64,000 nucleotides of DNA from Steinernema hermaphroditum. Lineage: Eukaryota; Nematoda; Chromadorea; Rhabditida; Steinernematidae. The notes under the pieces were generated by a model. That model searched no databases and was not told the origin of the DNA. It saw only the letters and a list, made by a program, of their open reading frames with translations. The stretch covers positions 7,652,012-7,716,011 of the forward strand of contig CM059623.1 in assembly GCA_030435675.1 (NCBI GenBank). Reading direction: 5' to 3'. Position 1 is the first letter of the stretch. Every line of letters starts with the position of its first letter. Below, piece by piece: positions 1-10,866 of the stretch. Both the position numbers and the translations under genes were made by a program.

Positions 1-1299
1 GAGGAGCTCCGGAAGACCGTCATCGGTAGGCGTCAGGCAAAAATCGTCGAGAACCTGGGGTTTTAGATCGCGTGTGCGCCCACGATGGTTCCATCGACGC
101 GGGGAGCTTCGACACCGCTTACGAGCATATCCTGAAGCTGCTGGACGACAGGTAGGCACCGAGGCAGCTCTCCCGAAGACCCTTCTGCAGGCACTTCAAG
201 CAGTTCCTGCTGAGCGTCTACTACAACAAGCACCTCATCGACGTGCTCGGCAGTGGCGCCCTGTCCCTGGCCGACATCCTGAAAACGCAGCTGCTCCTCT
301 GCGCCTTCATCGACTTCCTCGACAGCGAAGACGCGCGCGCCTTCCTCGAGTTCCTCATCGCCGCCGAGTCCTTCTGTGAGGAGCTCCGCGACTGCGCCGA
401 CGACTCCCAGGCCCTCGACGATGCCATGATCATCTACGACAAGTGCGTTCCCCGTCCGAAAAGGGGCCATCAGCTGCTTTCAGGTTCTTTTCGATGCAGG
501 CGACGGACCCGCTGCACTTCGGCGATCGAGTCCGGACTACGGTGGAGGAGAAGATCTGCACGACGTCGGGCCGTCCCGAAGCCGACTGCTTCAGGACCCC
601 CATGAGGATGGCGATCGTCACGCTGCAGGAGGTACCAGGGGGGAACTACCGTAGTACAAAAGCTTGTTGCAGAGGTACATCGCGAAGTTCGTCTGCTCGC
701 AGCCCTTCGCGAAAATTCTGAACGAGCTGCACGCTTCTGTGGCGAGCCACGTCGAGATGCCCGAAACCGGCCATTCAAGGCGCGCGGCCCCGGGTCCACC
801 CGAACGATCCTCAGTGTCCGAGGCAAGCTTCCCCTCCCTCGCCGTCTGCGAGAAGAGTCCTTCCGACGTCGGGAAGGCGCGCCTCCGTCTCGGCTCCGCC
901 TCCGGCTCGCGGCTCCTCTCCACCGACGACGAGGATACCATATCCCAGTGCAGCAGCAACGGGGCCTTCACCACACACTTCCGGAGGAACAAATCGTAAG
1001 AACAGCCCGAAGACGCCTCTCATCGTCTCTTTAGGGGTATGTCGCTGGCCAAGGTGGACGAATTCGGGCGCTACTCGGCGCTCTACGGCACCGACTGGGG
1101 TGAAGGCGACGCGACGAAGAGGAAGGGCACGATCCGCAACACTCTCGAGCGCTACCTCAACCAGTCGACGGCGAAGGAGCGACAGATCGCCGACCAAGTG
1201 GCACGGCTCATCATCGCCGACGTGCAGAACATGGTCTCCGAGGCGAACAACCTTGCGACAGGATGCGGGTCGCCTCTCGGCCGGAATCCCCACTTGTAG
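1..1299 (+). CDS. AKAP10: AKAP10 (D-AKAP2)-like RGS-domain PKA anchor, 5' partial
   Basis: Scaffold that would tether protein kinase A, with RGS homology. Exons split by introns of about 40 nt at roughly 26-66, 151-201, 440-485, 631-670 and 998-1035 join in phase. About residues 40-180 of the visible part read as an RGS domain (runs HFKQFLLSVYYNKHLIDVL, FLDSEDARAFLEFLIAAESF, then FVCSQPFAKILNEL). A Ser-rich linker follows, and near the C-terminus an amphipathic helix (KERQIADQVARLIIADVQNM) resembles the kinase-A-binding helix of D-AKAP2. The combination RGS + terminal A-kinase-binding helix is the reason for the name. The stop is at 1297-1299. The 5' end, which should hold an earlier RGS half and the start codon, lies outside the window. 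Family assignment is fairly firm; PKA binding is inferred. Confidence 0.72.
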
Positions 1300-1503
1300 C
1301 CCTGACAGTATTTCCCCAGACTTCTAGGCGTGTCCTCGCATTTGTAGCGATCTTCGGCGACGCAAACTGTGATAGAGGATTCCTCGAGTCGAAGATTTAA
1401 TTAAAACACAACAAAAGTAACATGTTGGGAGGTCGAGGAATCTATTTACAGGGAGGAGGACTGCTCCGCTACCGTATTCTTCTTCAGTTCACTCAGAGGG
1501 AGT
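1300..1503. other. Convergent 3' intergenic gap
   Basis: Short AT-richer spacer between the 3' ends of the AKAP10-like gene (+) and the metalloproteinase (-). It contains TTAATTAAAAC-type stretches near 1397 that could serve 3' end formation. No gene is visible. Confidence 0.5.
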
Positions 1504-2484
1504 CTAAAAGGAGAGATCATCGGTCGGAGGCCAGTGGTGCACGGACCTGGGTCTGTTCAGCCTCGGGGGTCGGGGCCTGTAGACGGCCCTGATGCCGCGG
1601 ATGTCGTCGTCGGCGAGCTCGAAACCAGGGTCGTAGCGGACGGCGCGGCCGCTGTGCATGACAGCGCGGCTGTCGGTGGAGTGCTCGAGACCAAGGAGGT
1701 GGCCGATCTCGTGGACGGCCGTCTGGAAGAGGTTGATGCCCTCCGCCGAGTTCAGCGTCCACTTCTCCTCGGCATCGAAGTGGAGTTCGCCCTCCGTCGG
1801 GTAGAAGGCGTGCGCTGAACGGGTTTCAAAGGGGCCGGCACCGGGGGACGTACCTACGATCCCTCGGGGGCCGTCGAAGGGGAGCGAGTCCCCGTGGCGC
1901 CCCTTTACGAAGGCGACGTTGATGTCCGCCTGCCACGTCTGCTCCTCGGGGATTTCGATGAAGCGCAGTGGACAGGCCGACGCCCACAGGTCGAAGGCTC
2001 GGTGCAGCGTGTTCCTAAACGCTATGAGTTTAGAGCTTCTACCCGCTCTCATCACCGTCTCGACTCAATTCTTAAGGGTTGTTCCTACTATCACCACTCC
2101 CCGTCGAGGATCTCCCGAAGGATTCTCAAAGTGCCTCAGAATTGGATGGGCGCCTGCGATCAGCGCTCTCCCGGGTTCGATCCCGTTCGCGAAACCGCGA
2201 TCGAGAGGCGCAGAAACGGGAAAGGGAACGCACCTGACGATGAAGCGGTCTGCGGGGGTGATGTGGTCGTTGCGGAACTTCCAGGTGAGCACCGGCTGCG
2301 GCCACCGCCGACGGCTCAGCACTAAACGCCGCGATGAGGAGCCTGTACCCGTCACCCTACCGTATCTCTTGGCCCTCGGGATGCCCCGGGATACGACGTC
2401 GTGGGAGAGATCGTAGTCGGAGACGGCGCCGAAGGCCGCCGGAGAGAGGAGCAGGAGGAGAGAGGTGACTCCAATGAGTAGCAT
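1504..2484 (-). CDS. Minimal matrix metalloproteinase (matrixin), secreted
   Basis: Zinc endopeptidase of the matrixin family. Three exons (2234-2484, 1854-2014, 1504-1814) join in phase to 240 residues. Residues 1-20 are a signal peptide (MLLIGVTSLLLLLSPAAFGA). A short basic segment with a furin-type RAKR site leads into LTWKFRN and the catalytic domain. Visible are AHAFYP and HFDAEEKW (metal-binding strands), the zinc motif HEIGHLLGLEHS and a Met-turn AVMHSG. The 1815-1853 intron must be removed to give the family's conserved AHAFYP. There is no hemopexin domain. The usual PRCGxPD cysteine switch of the propeptide is not present, so latency must be kept another way or not at all. The 219-nt first intron is unusually long for this genome and holds a tRNA-like sequence. 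Confidence 0.85.
2124..2192 (+). repeat. tRNA-like / SINE-like sequence in the metalloproteinase intron
   Basis: On the strand opposite the host gene. It has an exact Pol III B-box-like T arm (CGGGTTCGATCCCG), a D-arm-like GCCTCAG..GGGC and imperfect acceptor halves (5 of 7 pairs by eye). The anticodon stem pairs poorly, so a functional tRNA is unlikely; a tRNA pseudogene or SINE fragment fits better and would explain the enlarged intron. Confidence 0.3.
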
Positions 2485-3359
2485 CGCTCCTCAGCAGTTC
2501 ATTCCGCGGCTGTGACCACTGAAGGCGCGCGAAGACAACGAACGCCTTCGGTTGGAACCGGTCTTCTTCGCCTCGAACGGCGCTTCTTCGGTCAGAAGCA
2601 CCCTCGGGCTCCACACATCTCCGCCCCGCTCACCTCTGCCGCTTTTCCGCTCCATATCTCGGAGATAGCATCGCACTTCCCACGCCAAGTTCACGCGCCG
2701 ACCTTCCGCCCGAAAAACAGCGCCGGAGAACACGCCGGCGGATCTTCTTCGGCGTTTTTCCCTCGTCCGCGACCCTCCGACGCCTCATGAAGATGACGAC
2801 GGAAAACGAGTTCTCCACGCAATTCCCTCGGATCACTTTCACTAAGTCGTAGATCCCAAATGACAATCGAGTTATGCGCCGCCGCGACTATCCGTCTCCA
2901 TCCGTGAGCAATTCTTTGTCTTCCAAACACTGAATTGCAACAAGACCGGATATTCAGAGAAGTCACAGGTCCACTGAGGGTACGTCGAAGGTCGCCGGAC
3001 GCGGAACCCCTCGCACAAAAACGATTCCCAGAGGCGAATTCCTTGTTATTGGTTCGCCGCATCTGTTTGGGGGTCTGTTAGGCGAGAAGTCGAGTCGGAG
3101 GCGATCATTTCCAGTTTGTCAACTAAAAATGTCGCAACTTTTTTACAAAACTCCGCAGTGGACTCTCTACCCACGCAATCCGGGAACATGCCGCAAAAAC
3201 AGTGGAACCTGACAAATAGGACTGCACTTCTAACGGGTTCCGCGACTTCGGCTTAACACCTTTAATAAATTACAACTTAACTATAATAACATCAATATCA
3301 AGTAACATCGGAGTGTACAACAAAATCTGCTTCCAGAAAGCAACGGGGTCTATGGTAAC
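2485..3359. other. Intergenic, no supported gene
   Basis: Between the metalloproteinase start and the CED-4 3' end. Open frames here overlap on both strands and show no domain or splice logic. The AT-rich stretch 3258-3305 (AATAAA-like TTTAATAAATTA) is probably the 3' end region of the CED-4 gene in its flank. Confidence 0.5.
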
Positions 3360-5209
3360 TTATCTAACCTTCCGACCTCTCCGGAAGCCGACGTAGGCAA
3401 CTCCGGCTATCACGGCAGATACAATTCCAGTCCATCCCAGCCACGAGAACGTCGAGGACATCGGCGAATCCGGCACGGAAGGCGAGCCATCTTCGGGTTC
3501 CTGGAAGATAGGCTTATATCTGCTCAGTTTACATCCTACTCTCACCCTGTTACTCTCCAATCGATTACGGAGGTACTTGTGAATTACTGGACTCATCTGA
3601 TAGCGGTAATGTTCTTCGATTTGTTCTGAACGCGTTTCGATCTCCTCCAGCAGATTGCAATCGACAAAAATCTCTAGCTGTTCGAGGGCGCGATCGACTT
3701 CGGATTCACGGCCGCAGACGTCAATAGGCATCGTGCTGGCGGCGTCCTACAGAACACAAGTAAAAGGATGAAATAGCGGGAACGCACCGCAAGGGAAAAT
3801 GAAGCATCGGGTGGGTATTTAGTCAGGGACTCCAGGCACTTTCGTTCTCCCTCGGATAACTAAAACCACTCAAGATAAATAGGATGCTACGTGGTCATCT
3901 CACCATTGTGGTCATCTTTGCCACAGCTTCGCACATTGACGGTGACGGATAACTCGTGCTACATCTCAACCGATGAAGCGAACTGTCTTTTAGCAGCTGG
4001 AGACAGCGCTGAAGGCGATCAGTCCTGTTCCTACTGATCTCTTTCATCTTGGCTATCAGCGCAGGATTCCCGCCGGACTCGGCCACGATATTGTTCAGCA
4101 AACTAGTAGTTGGGGTAGGCCTGCACTCAGCGAACATGGCTCTCGTTTCTTCAAATGAGAACTGATTCTTCGAGTCCAAGCTGAAGTGCTCGACTTGGTT
4201 CGCTGCCGAATGGAAAAGACCTCTGTTGGACGTTGTTGCAACGATTCGGCACTGGAACGAACAGTTAGCACGAAAATACACGAAGGCGCCACCTACATTC
4301 AAGGAGTCAAACCACCGCACAGAGTCTTCCAAATAGATCTCGTCGATTATGACCAGAGGGAACGGCATTGCCGCAATGCACTTCGCCACGTCCAGCTTTA
4401 TGACCTCGGGATCTTCACCAAACCGTTCTAGGCTTTCCGGTGGTGTCACCATGACCTTAGCATGACAGTACAAGCTCGAAAGTCGGCTTTTCACGTCGCA
4501 CTGGTCTCTAATCCACACAATGTCGGAGAAGTACAACGAGAGCAGATGGGGACAATCCCGGAGCACATCAACTATCAGGGATGTTTTCCCTGAGCCTGCT
4601 ATGCCATCGATTACGAGCCAGAAAGAATCTGAATTTTAACATCAATGTTCTGAAAAAAAAAAACTTTCGGATTACCTAACTTGGCCAGGGAAACAAGTTT
4701 TGCACAAAGTTTCTTCACCAGAGCCTGGCGACGCACGTGATTCTTGACGCGTGGGGGCACCTAAAACCAAAAAATCAGTTACAGACAATGCAAATTGCAA
4801 AACTTACCATTGTTTCGCTCAACGCGTGGAGAATTCGGGGGTGAGTGAGAGGCTGGCAGTGCGAAGGCGACGGTTCATCCTCAACGTGCACAATCCCGGA
4901 AAGAAGGTCCGCTAAGAAGTACTGCGTGGAGTGCGCGAAGTACTCGCGCAGAGGCACCAAGGAGATCCCATCTTTCCGCACGTAGAAGCGGAAGAAGGTG
5001 GAAATGCGCGACTGGCGGTTTCTCTGGAAAGTGACAGAAGTGGTGGAGCCGAGAAACGGTAAACTTACCGTAGAACGGATCTGATTGTACTCTTCAGAAG
5101 TGAACAGAGCGCGGATAGGAACGGCTTCGAGGGCGTCCAGGGGGTCGAAGGAGGAGAGAAGTCCGTATACGGCGCCTTCCAGGAGGTCGCGCTCCTTCTC
5201 CGAAAGCAT
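3360..5209 (-). CDS. ced-4: CED-4-type apoptosome ATPase with C-terminal membrane anchor
   Basis: Adaptor that would oligomerise and activate the CED-3 caspase. Six exons (5069-5209, 4808-5023, 4676-4760, 3904-4628, 3788-3859, 3360-3746) join in phase to 541 residues, the length expected for CED-4. Residues 1 to about 90 look like a CARD. Then comes the NB-ARC ATPase: Walker A GIAGSGKTSL, Walker B PLVIIDEI, sensor RIVATTSNR. The winged-helix part carries LSEGERKCLESLTKYPP and PIDVC, matching the order seen in CED-4 (LSEEDR.., PVDIC). No WD40 repeats follow, as in nematodes. Unlike C. elegans CED-4, the protein ends in a hydrophobic stretch (WLGWTGIVSAVIAGVAYVGF) followed by RRGRKVR, i.e. a predicted tail anchor. 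The start was chosen as the first ATG before the CARD. Confidence 0.85.
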
Positions 5210-5469
5210 TGCCCAGCGAAGTGACTTCGGAGCGATCTCAAAACGCTACTCTTCCCTCACGTGGACGGATCAGCTGACGGTGCAGGGCCGTCGTTGCAGG
5301 AGTGCGTCTCTACAGCTACGCACGAAAGCGTTTCTGTTTTATGTGTTTCTATGGAGTCATTTATCTTTAGAAGCTAAGGCACATCGTCATGATGGGAACC
5401 GGCATTAGAAGGACCACTATGTACAAAGGCAGAGCGGAGATCGAAGAGGGCATCTCGAGGCCTCGGGCC

Positions 5470-7574
5470 TCAGGCGTTGTCGGACCCGAGGTGGAGAAGC
5501 CGAACGGGCGCCCGGCGGACGTCGCCCTGCTTTTTGGCGACCGTCGAGTGAGGTTTACCGGCGGGCTTCTGGCGGCTCTCATGGTTCGTCCGGAGACAGG
5601 AGTCGCTCTTCGGGGCGGAGCAGAGGCCGCAGCTGTGGCGACAGTTCTCCTCCATGAACATCTGTGACTTTCCCTGGCACTGGCCGTCGCGGTGCCACTG
5701 GGCGCACGCCACGTGCCGGTCGGCGCACTCTGAAGGGTTCGATGTGATTCAACCGAGCCTCGGAGGCGACTTACCGTCGGAGACGTTGAAGGAGGTCGCT
5801 TGGCAGAGACCACACGCCAGGGTACAGTACTTGTGCATGTAGGCCTTGTTGCTCTCGCACTCGCCCTGGCGCTTCCAGAGATCGCAGCACGGCCCCCTGT
5901 TCAGACACAACACGAAGGGATTCGAAGTGCTGTGCATGGGAGGCGCGTGAGTCGTCGTGGTCAGAGGTGCAAGAGATGCGGGGGTTACGGTAGTCGGTCG
6001 GAAGGGCTGGAAGAAGGTGGATTCGAGGCGTTCGGGCACGTGGCGCCTACCGCAGGGGTGGGACCGGCGACGCAGCGTCCTTGGAGGCACTGGCCCATGA
6101 AGCAGGCGTCGAGGGCCTCGAAGCCGTTGCAGTTGCCGCCCAGCTTGATCTTGGCGACGCAGTGAGGGCGGACGATGCCGCGGTTGTCGCAGAAGAGGTA
6201 CCGCGAGCCGCAGGTGGGAAGCTCGAGGGTGCACGTGGGTCGCGGCTGGTAGCGGTACATCTGGTCGGTGTAGGAGTTGGACAGACCTGCAGGGGTTTGG
6301 TCAGGGGTGCTCGGAACTCAGGGAACGAACCGTCGCGGTTGATGAGGTTGAAAGGGCGCATGGCGGCGTAGCTGAAGTGCTGAGGGTTGGCGCATTGGGG
6401 GAGGTCGGGGGTGAAGGCTTCCTCGCGGGACCAGCGGGACTGGCGAAGCTGACGCCAGAGCTCCCAGAGGTGGTCGACGAAGGAGTGGTGCATGAAGAAG
6501 ATGGGATCGTTGGCCGAGGTCGTCGGCGGCTTCATATCGCCACCGACCCACAGGTGAATGTTCGAGTGCGTGTACTCAAGTGCGCCGAAGTTCGTGGGGT
6601 AGGGGCATCCTGAAAAGGCGTCAGATAGGTCTCCGGAGGCGCCTACCTGCGAGGGGTGCTGTGTAGGCGAGCACATACTCGACGTTCGTCTGCTCCATCA
6701 CCTGATTCACCTGGTTCTCGTTGAAGAGTTGTCCTTCTTGGCCGAGGTTTCTGTAAGGGAACCGGTTAGGCGCCTCGCCGCCCAGCTGACCTCCAGATGT
6801 AGGCGCGTCCCTCGAGGGTCCGCCAGAAGGCGAAGGGTCCCGTGACGACGAAGCCATTAGGATCGGTTTGGCCGGCGAAGATGTCGCTGAAGAGGATCGA
6901 GTCCCGGGGGTCGGGGAGGTAGTGGTCGAGGGTGGAGTCCCAGTAGGGCAGCGAAATGCTCGGGTCAATGAGGCGGAGGGCGATCTCGACCCTTTTGAGG
7001 TATTCGCGGTGCCAGGGGAGGAAGCCGGGCCCCGAGTGCGCCCCAGAGCCCGAGCCCACGGCCTGGTGCTCGCTGCTCAGCCGATCGTACTCTCCATTCC
7101 GCTTCAATGTGTTCAGGGCGCCGTGCCAGCGGCTCCGTTCGTCGTCGGTCATCATACGGTATTCCTTGCGGTAGCCCATCGTGAGTGGCTCGCCGTTCTG
7201 GAGGTGGCAGTTGCCGTCAGGGCCCATCATGCCGGCGAAGTAGGGGCACAGACACTGCAGCGTCATGCAGTCGTAAGGGTGCGCGGCCACCTGACCCCGC
7301 GCCGACGGCTCCACCGGAATCGGCTGCTGCCAAACGGGCGAGCCCGGGATAGCCGGCGGCCACAGGTCGTTGTCCCCCTGCTTCTGGAACTGGTCGCGCG
7401 CGTGGTTGTCCATTTTCCGCAGCTGAAAGCTACCGTAACCCGGTTCGCGCAAACAGCACTCACCCTCATGCAAACCATGCGGAGCTCCTCGTTGGGCGCG
7501 TCGGAGCAGTCGTTCTTGAACTGGGCGACGGCGACGCCGACGCCCAGGGCCACCAGGAGCAGAAGTTCTCGCAT
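5470..7574 (-). CDS. Tyrosinase with two ShKT domains, secreted
   Basis: Type-3 copper oxidase (phenol to quinone), probably for cuticle or eggshell tanning. Seven exons (7464-7574, 6791-7422, 6647-6750, 6331-6609, 6051-6286, 5775-6006, 5470-5729) join in phase to 617 residues. A signal peptide ([18 protein letters not shown]) is followed by the CuA site ([25 protein letters not shown]) and the CuB site ([27 protein letters not shown]). A Cys-rich segment, a Thr/Pro linker and two ShKT modules ending in CGLC follow (second: CRHSCGLC). Tyrosinase + ShKT is a typical nematode arrangement. A 3' splice site lies 6 nt before the ATG. All copper ligands that can be read are present, so the enzyme looks functional. 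Confidence 0.9.
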
Positions 7575-7853
7575 CAGACACTAAACGATCGGAGTGACCG
7601 CCGGGCAGGCCGAAAGCCGCAAACAACACAATTAATTAGTCAGTTCGAGGGCCACTTTACGGCGAGGCGACGCCGATCGCCCCCGGAATCGCGGCAGATC
7701 TCGAGGTACCCGCTAAGGGCATGGACTACGGTAGGGAGAGGGCACGCAAGGGCACGGGACCGAAGAAGTCGTGCAAGAAGGTCAACAAAATTGGAGTGAT
7801 AAAAGCCCGCAAGATCGGCGGCGGTGTGTTTTGGGAGTTTACCCCGGTGGCGA

Positions 7854-7862
7854 CCTTTTATA
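7854..7862 (-). promoter_or_regulatory. Possible TATA box upstream of tyrosinase
   Basis: TATAAAAGG on the minus strand, about 280 bp upstream of the tyrosinase ATG. The position suits a promoter followed by an outron or 5' UTR intron that ends at the splice acceptor 6 nt before the ATG. Inference only. Confidence 0.25.
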
Positions 7863-9168
7863 GCCTTGGCGGGTATTTGCATTTTTTCCGTTAGCGACGT
7901 CACCGCCTTCTCCGAAGCGCTCCGCCGAGCAACCGGTTGCCGCGCGGTGCCAAAGGTTGCGTCAAAGGTTGTTTCTTGCGTAGCCCGACCCTTTGGAGCC
8001 CTCGGGCGAAGCTAACTTGAGAGGAAACTCCACTCACGCCGCTGGGAACCGGTCGCCGCGCGCCTATGCAAATTCGCGCAGCCAATTACACGTAGAAAGT
8101 GAAGAAGCGCGTTTTTGCGCGCACTTCTCGAGGCCACCCGAATTGAGAGATTGATGGAGATCCCGGGAGCCACCCGAGGCGCCAACAGGCGAAGCGAAAG
8201 GCGAACGCCCGATTCGGAAAAACAGCGTTTCGCCGCTTCCGAAACCAGTCCGTCGACTTCGGAGTGCCCAAAGAAGGGATCGGCGCTCGGAACGAGTTCA
8301 AGGTTGAGGGGTGCCGAACCATCGAGGGCTTCGCTGTTTACTGATAGCGTCGGCGATAAGTCCCGAGGGCCGGGCCTTCGTCTTCGGCGAATCACGCGCT
8401 CCGCGAATTCCGCGGAGGAAAAAAAGAGGTTTGTTGTGCGGAAGGAAGTCGACTCGAAACGCCTCGACGGGAATTCCAGTTCTTCTTCCGCTGATTCCCC
8501 TAATTTGTAGTTCAACGGTTCAAGTTCAACACGTAAACACGAAACGCTCCCGCCATCGTCAGACGGGTTCGCGTCACTTGTCGTCCGGAATTAGCATCGT
8601 AGCCGATCATCAGCGCAGGTTCTTGAATCAAGGTTGATTTTTTTATAGCCCTTGAACACTGACGTCGGTGTGGCCACCAGATCTGACAGGAATGTGATCA
8701 GAACGCCTCCCAAAGAGTGTCTCTCAAAGAACTGTCTAGTCATCCAGACTGGCTGGTCTAGTGTCTAAACCTTATAGTGCAAAAAGTAGACAGACTACTT
8801 TACTGTCTAGACCTTAGCATCCAAAAAAGTGTCTAGTTTACCCTTTAAGAGAACGCGTCCAGAACACTCGCGACTTTCACGGATCCACCGCCGACGCAAC
8901 TAACAACCCCGACTGCAAACCATACTATAAAAGATGGACGAAAACATGCAGATGGGTAAACAAGGCAAACATTCTGAATCTCCATCTGTGGCTTTCACAA
9001 GCGGCTCGATGACACACACCACCCTCCGAGGATCCACCCGATTACCCCAACGACTCAAAAGCAGACACGACCTCAACGTACCCACCATTTAGTCAACACA
9101 AACAAAAAAAACAAAGTAAGGAACAACGATTTTCTTCAGGTAATAACAACAACATTTATCGTAACAAC
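7863..9168. other. Intergenic, no supported gene
   Basis: GC-rich to 8.5 kb with long overlapping open frames on both strands that carry no domain signal. 8720-8850 has several GTCTAG/TCTAGAC words in a short span, possibly a decayed repeat. 9090-9168 is AT-rich and is probably the 3' end of eL6. Confidence 0.45.
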
Positions 9169-9894
9169 TTAGAAAATCATGTTGTGGGGGTACTGGTTCT
9201 TTGCCAAACCGAACTTGGTCTTCAAATAACCAGTGAGAACCTTGCGTTCTGCGGAAGTCTTGATGGCGGCGAGAATAGCACTGTCGACAGCCTTCTGGTC
9301 TTCCTTACGCTGGTCGGAGAGCTTGAACTCCTAAAAAGCAAACATGAATGAGCACGATCAAAACCGAAAAAAACTCACGGTCTTGCCGGCGGCGAAGATA
9401 TTCTCTCCCTTCTTCGCTTGCTTCTTGGAGTGCTTGAAGTACTTGTCGTCAATGTGCTCAGGGATTTTCACTTTAGAAACATCGATCTTGGTCTTGGTGG
9501 CAATGACGAAGGCCTGAGCAATGCGGCGCATGGGGCAGCGGTTGAGCTTCAGGGGACCGGTGACGAGGAGGAGACCGGACTTCTCGAGCTGCTTGAGGAA
9601 GACAACGCGCTTTCCCTTGTGGTTACCGGCAAGAACGATCAGGACTGTTCCGGGGGTGATCGACTTGCGGAGGGGAACCTTCTGGGCGGGGTTGTGCACC
9701 TTCTTGTATTCGACACCAGTCTCGGGAAGGAAGCGAGCCTGCAACATATCGACTCGTGTACGCTGCGGCAGCTGCTAAGAGCCTACCGGCTTGTTGACGA
9801 GAACCTTGCGTTCACCGCCATTCTTGTCACCACCGATCTTCTTCGTCACAAAACGCGGAGCGGCCAAACGGGACTTTGTGAATCGACCCACCAT
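9169..9894 (-). CDS. rpl-6: Ribosomal protein eL6 (RPL6)
   Basis: Large ribosomal subunit protein. Three exons (9787-9894, 9379-9738, 9169-9330) give 209 residues. The protein starts [15 protein letters not shown] and contains the eL6 core [20 protein letters not shown] and [19 protein letters not shown], then the basic tail with [10 protein letters not shown] and the final [18 protein letters not shown]. Introns are 48 nt each. A good splice acceptor (CATTGCAG) lies 5 nt before the ATG with no coding exon upstream, so the transcript is either trans-spliced or has a 5' UTR intron. No defects seen. Confidence 0.95.
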
Positions 9895-10866
9895 TTTACC
9901 TGCAATGCTGGCGATGAAACAATTGTGCCTGTACAGAAAACGCCCGCACCAGTGAACGACTGGGAAATAGCATGAACCACAAAAGGATTAACCGAACCCC
10001 GACTGGGGCACTTTTCTAAAACGACATTGTCAGTAATCAATAAGAATATAAATTTAGGAGGCATGGGCGAAAAAGATAGATACGCGTGGCGAATGCAGAC
10101 CCTGGATGCGCGCGCCTTCGTGGCTTCACCACACAGCACGAAATGCGCACAGAATAAGCGAAAATCCGCAAAAAGGCATCAAATAAGAGAAAATCCTTCC
10201 GCAAAGCAGCGGACCTCACAGCGTCGTGTGCCTAAAATTCGAAGCGAAGGAGCACCAGCGAAATTTCATTTCTGGGTCCCGCAACGACAATTTTGAACGC
10301 TGGCAAAAGCCGAATTCAAACGCGATTTACGGCGACAGCGGGATGAGAACGTCTTTCGAGTGGTTGAGAGGCTTTCTGAGATCAGATGCTATCGGAACAC
10401 AATTTGGAACAGAGGTTAATCAGATGTACATGAACTCTCATAATTTTCGCACTGAGTTGAACCTCTGAGGAAGTTTGTTTGATCGTTAGGTTCCAATCGA
10501 GAGATTTGGTCCTGGTATTATGGAAAGAAGCATTAAGAATGAAGAAATTAAAACAAAGAGTTTCTTACAGTAGACATCCTGGACGGATTTAACACGCGCG
10601 CTATTTCATTGATCAACATGCTTCGCGCGTTGAGTAACTTACTGTGACCACGGAATACTGAAGGAATGTCCATTTTGACGACCGACACCGGTCCTGATCA
10701 AATTCGCGCAAAACTTGATGCGAATGTTGTTTTTGATAGAAGATTTTCGTGAACAGTGTGGAGAAGATACGCGCAAAGTTCACTGGTTATTGCACATTGA
10801 CCTGTTAGTTGCATTGAAGGAGGACCCCGGAACAGTCACCCCAAGAGAAGCTCACCGAAACCGGTC
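9895..10866. other. Divergent intergenic region between eL6 and Dicer
   Basis: The two genes point away from each other, so this 970-bp stretch should hold both promoters. Short open frames occur but none shows a domain, splice pattern or signal peptide. No clear TATA box is seen. Confidence 0.45.

Noticed and set aside
2124..2192. Functional tRNA gene
   Set aside because: Anticodon stem and two acceptor pairs do not form; kept only as a tRNA-like repeat.
8012..8515. A 167-codon minus-strand frame
   Set aside because: GC-rich DNA with long frames on both strands, no signal peptide, domain or splice pattern.
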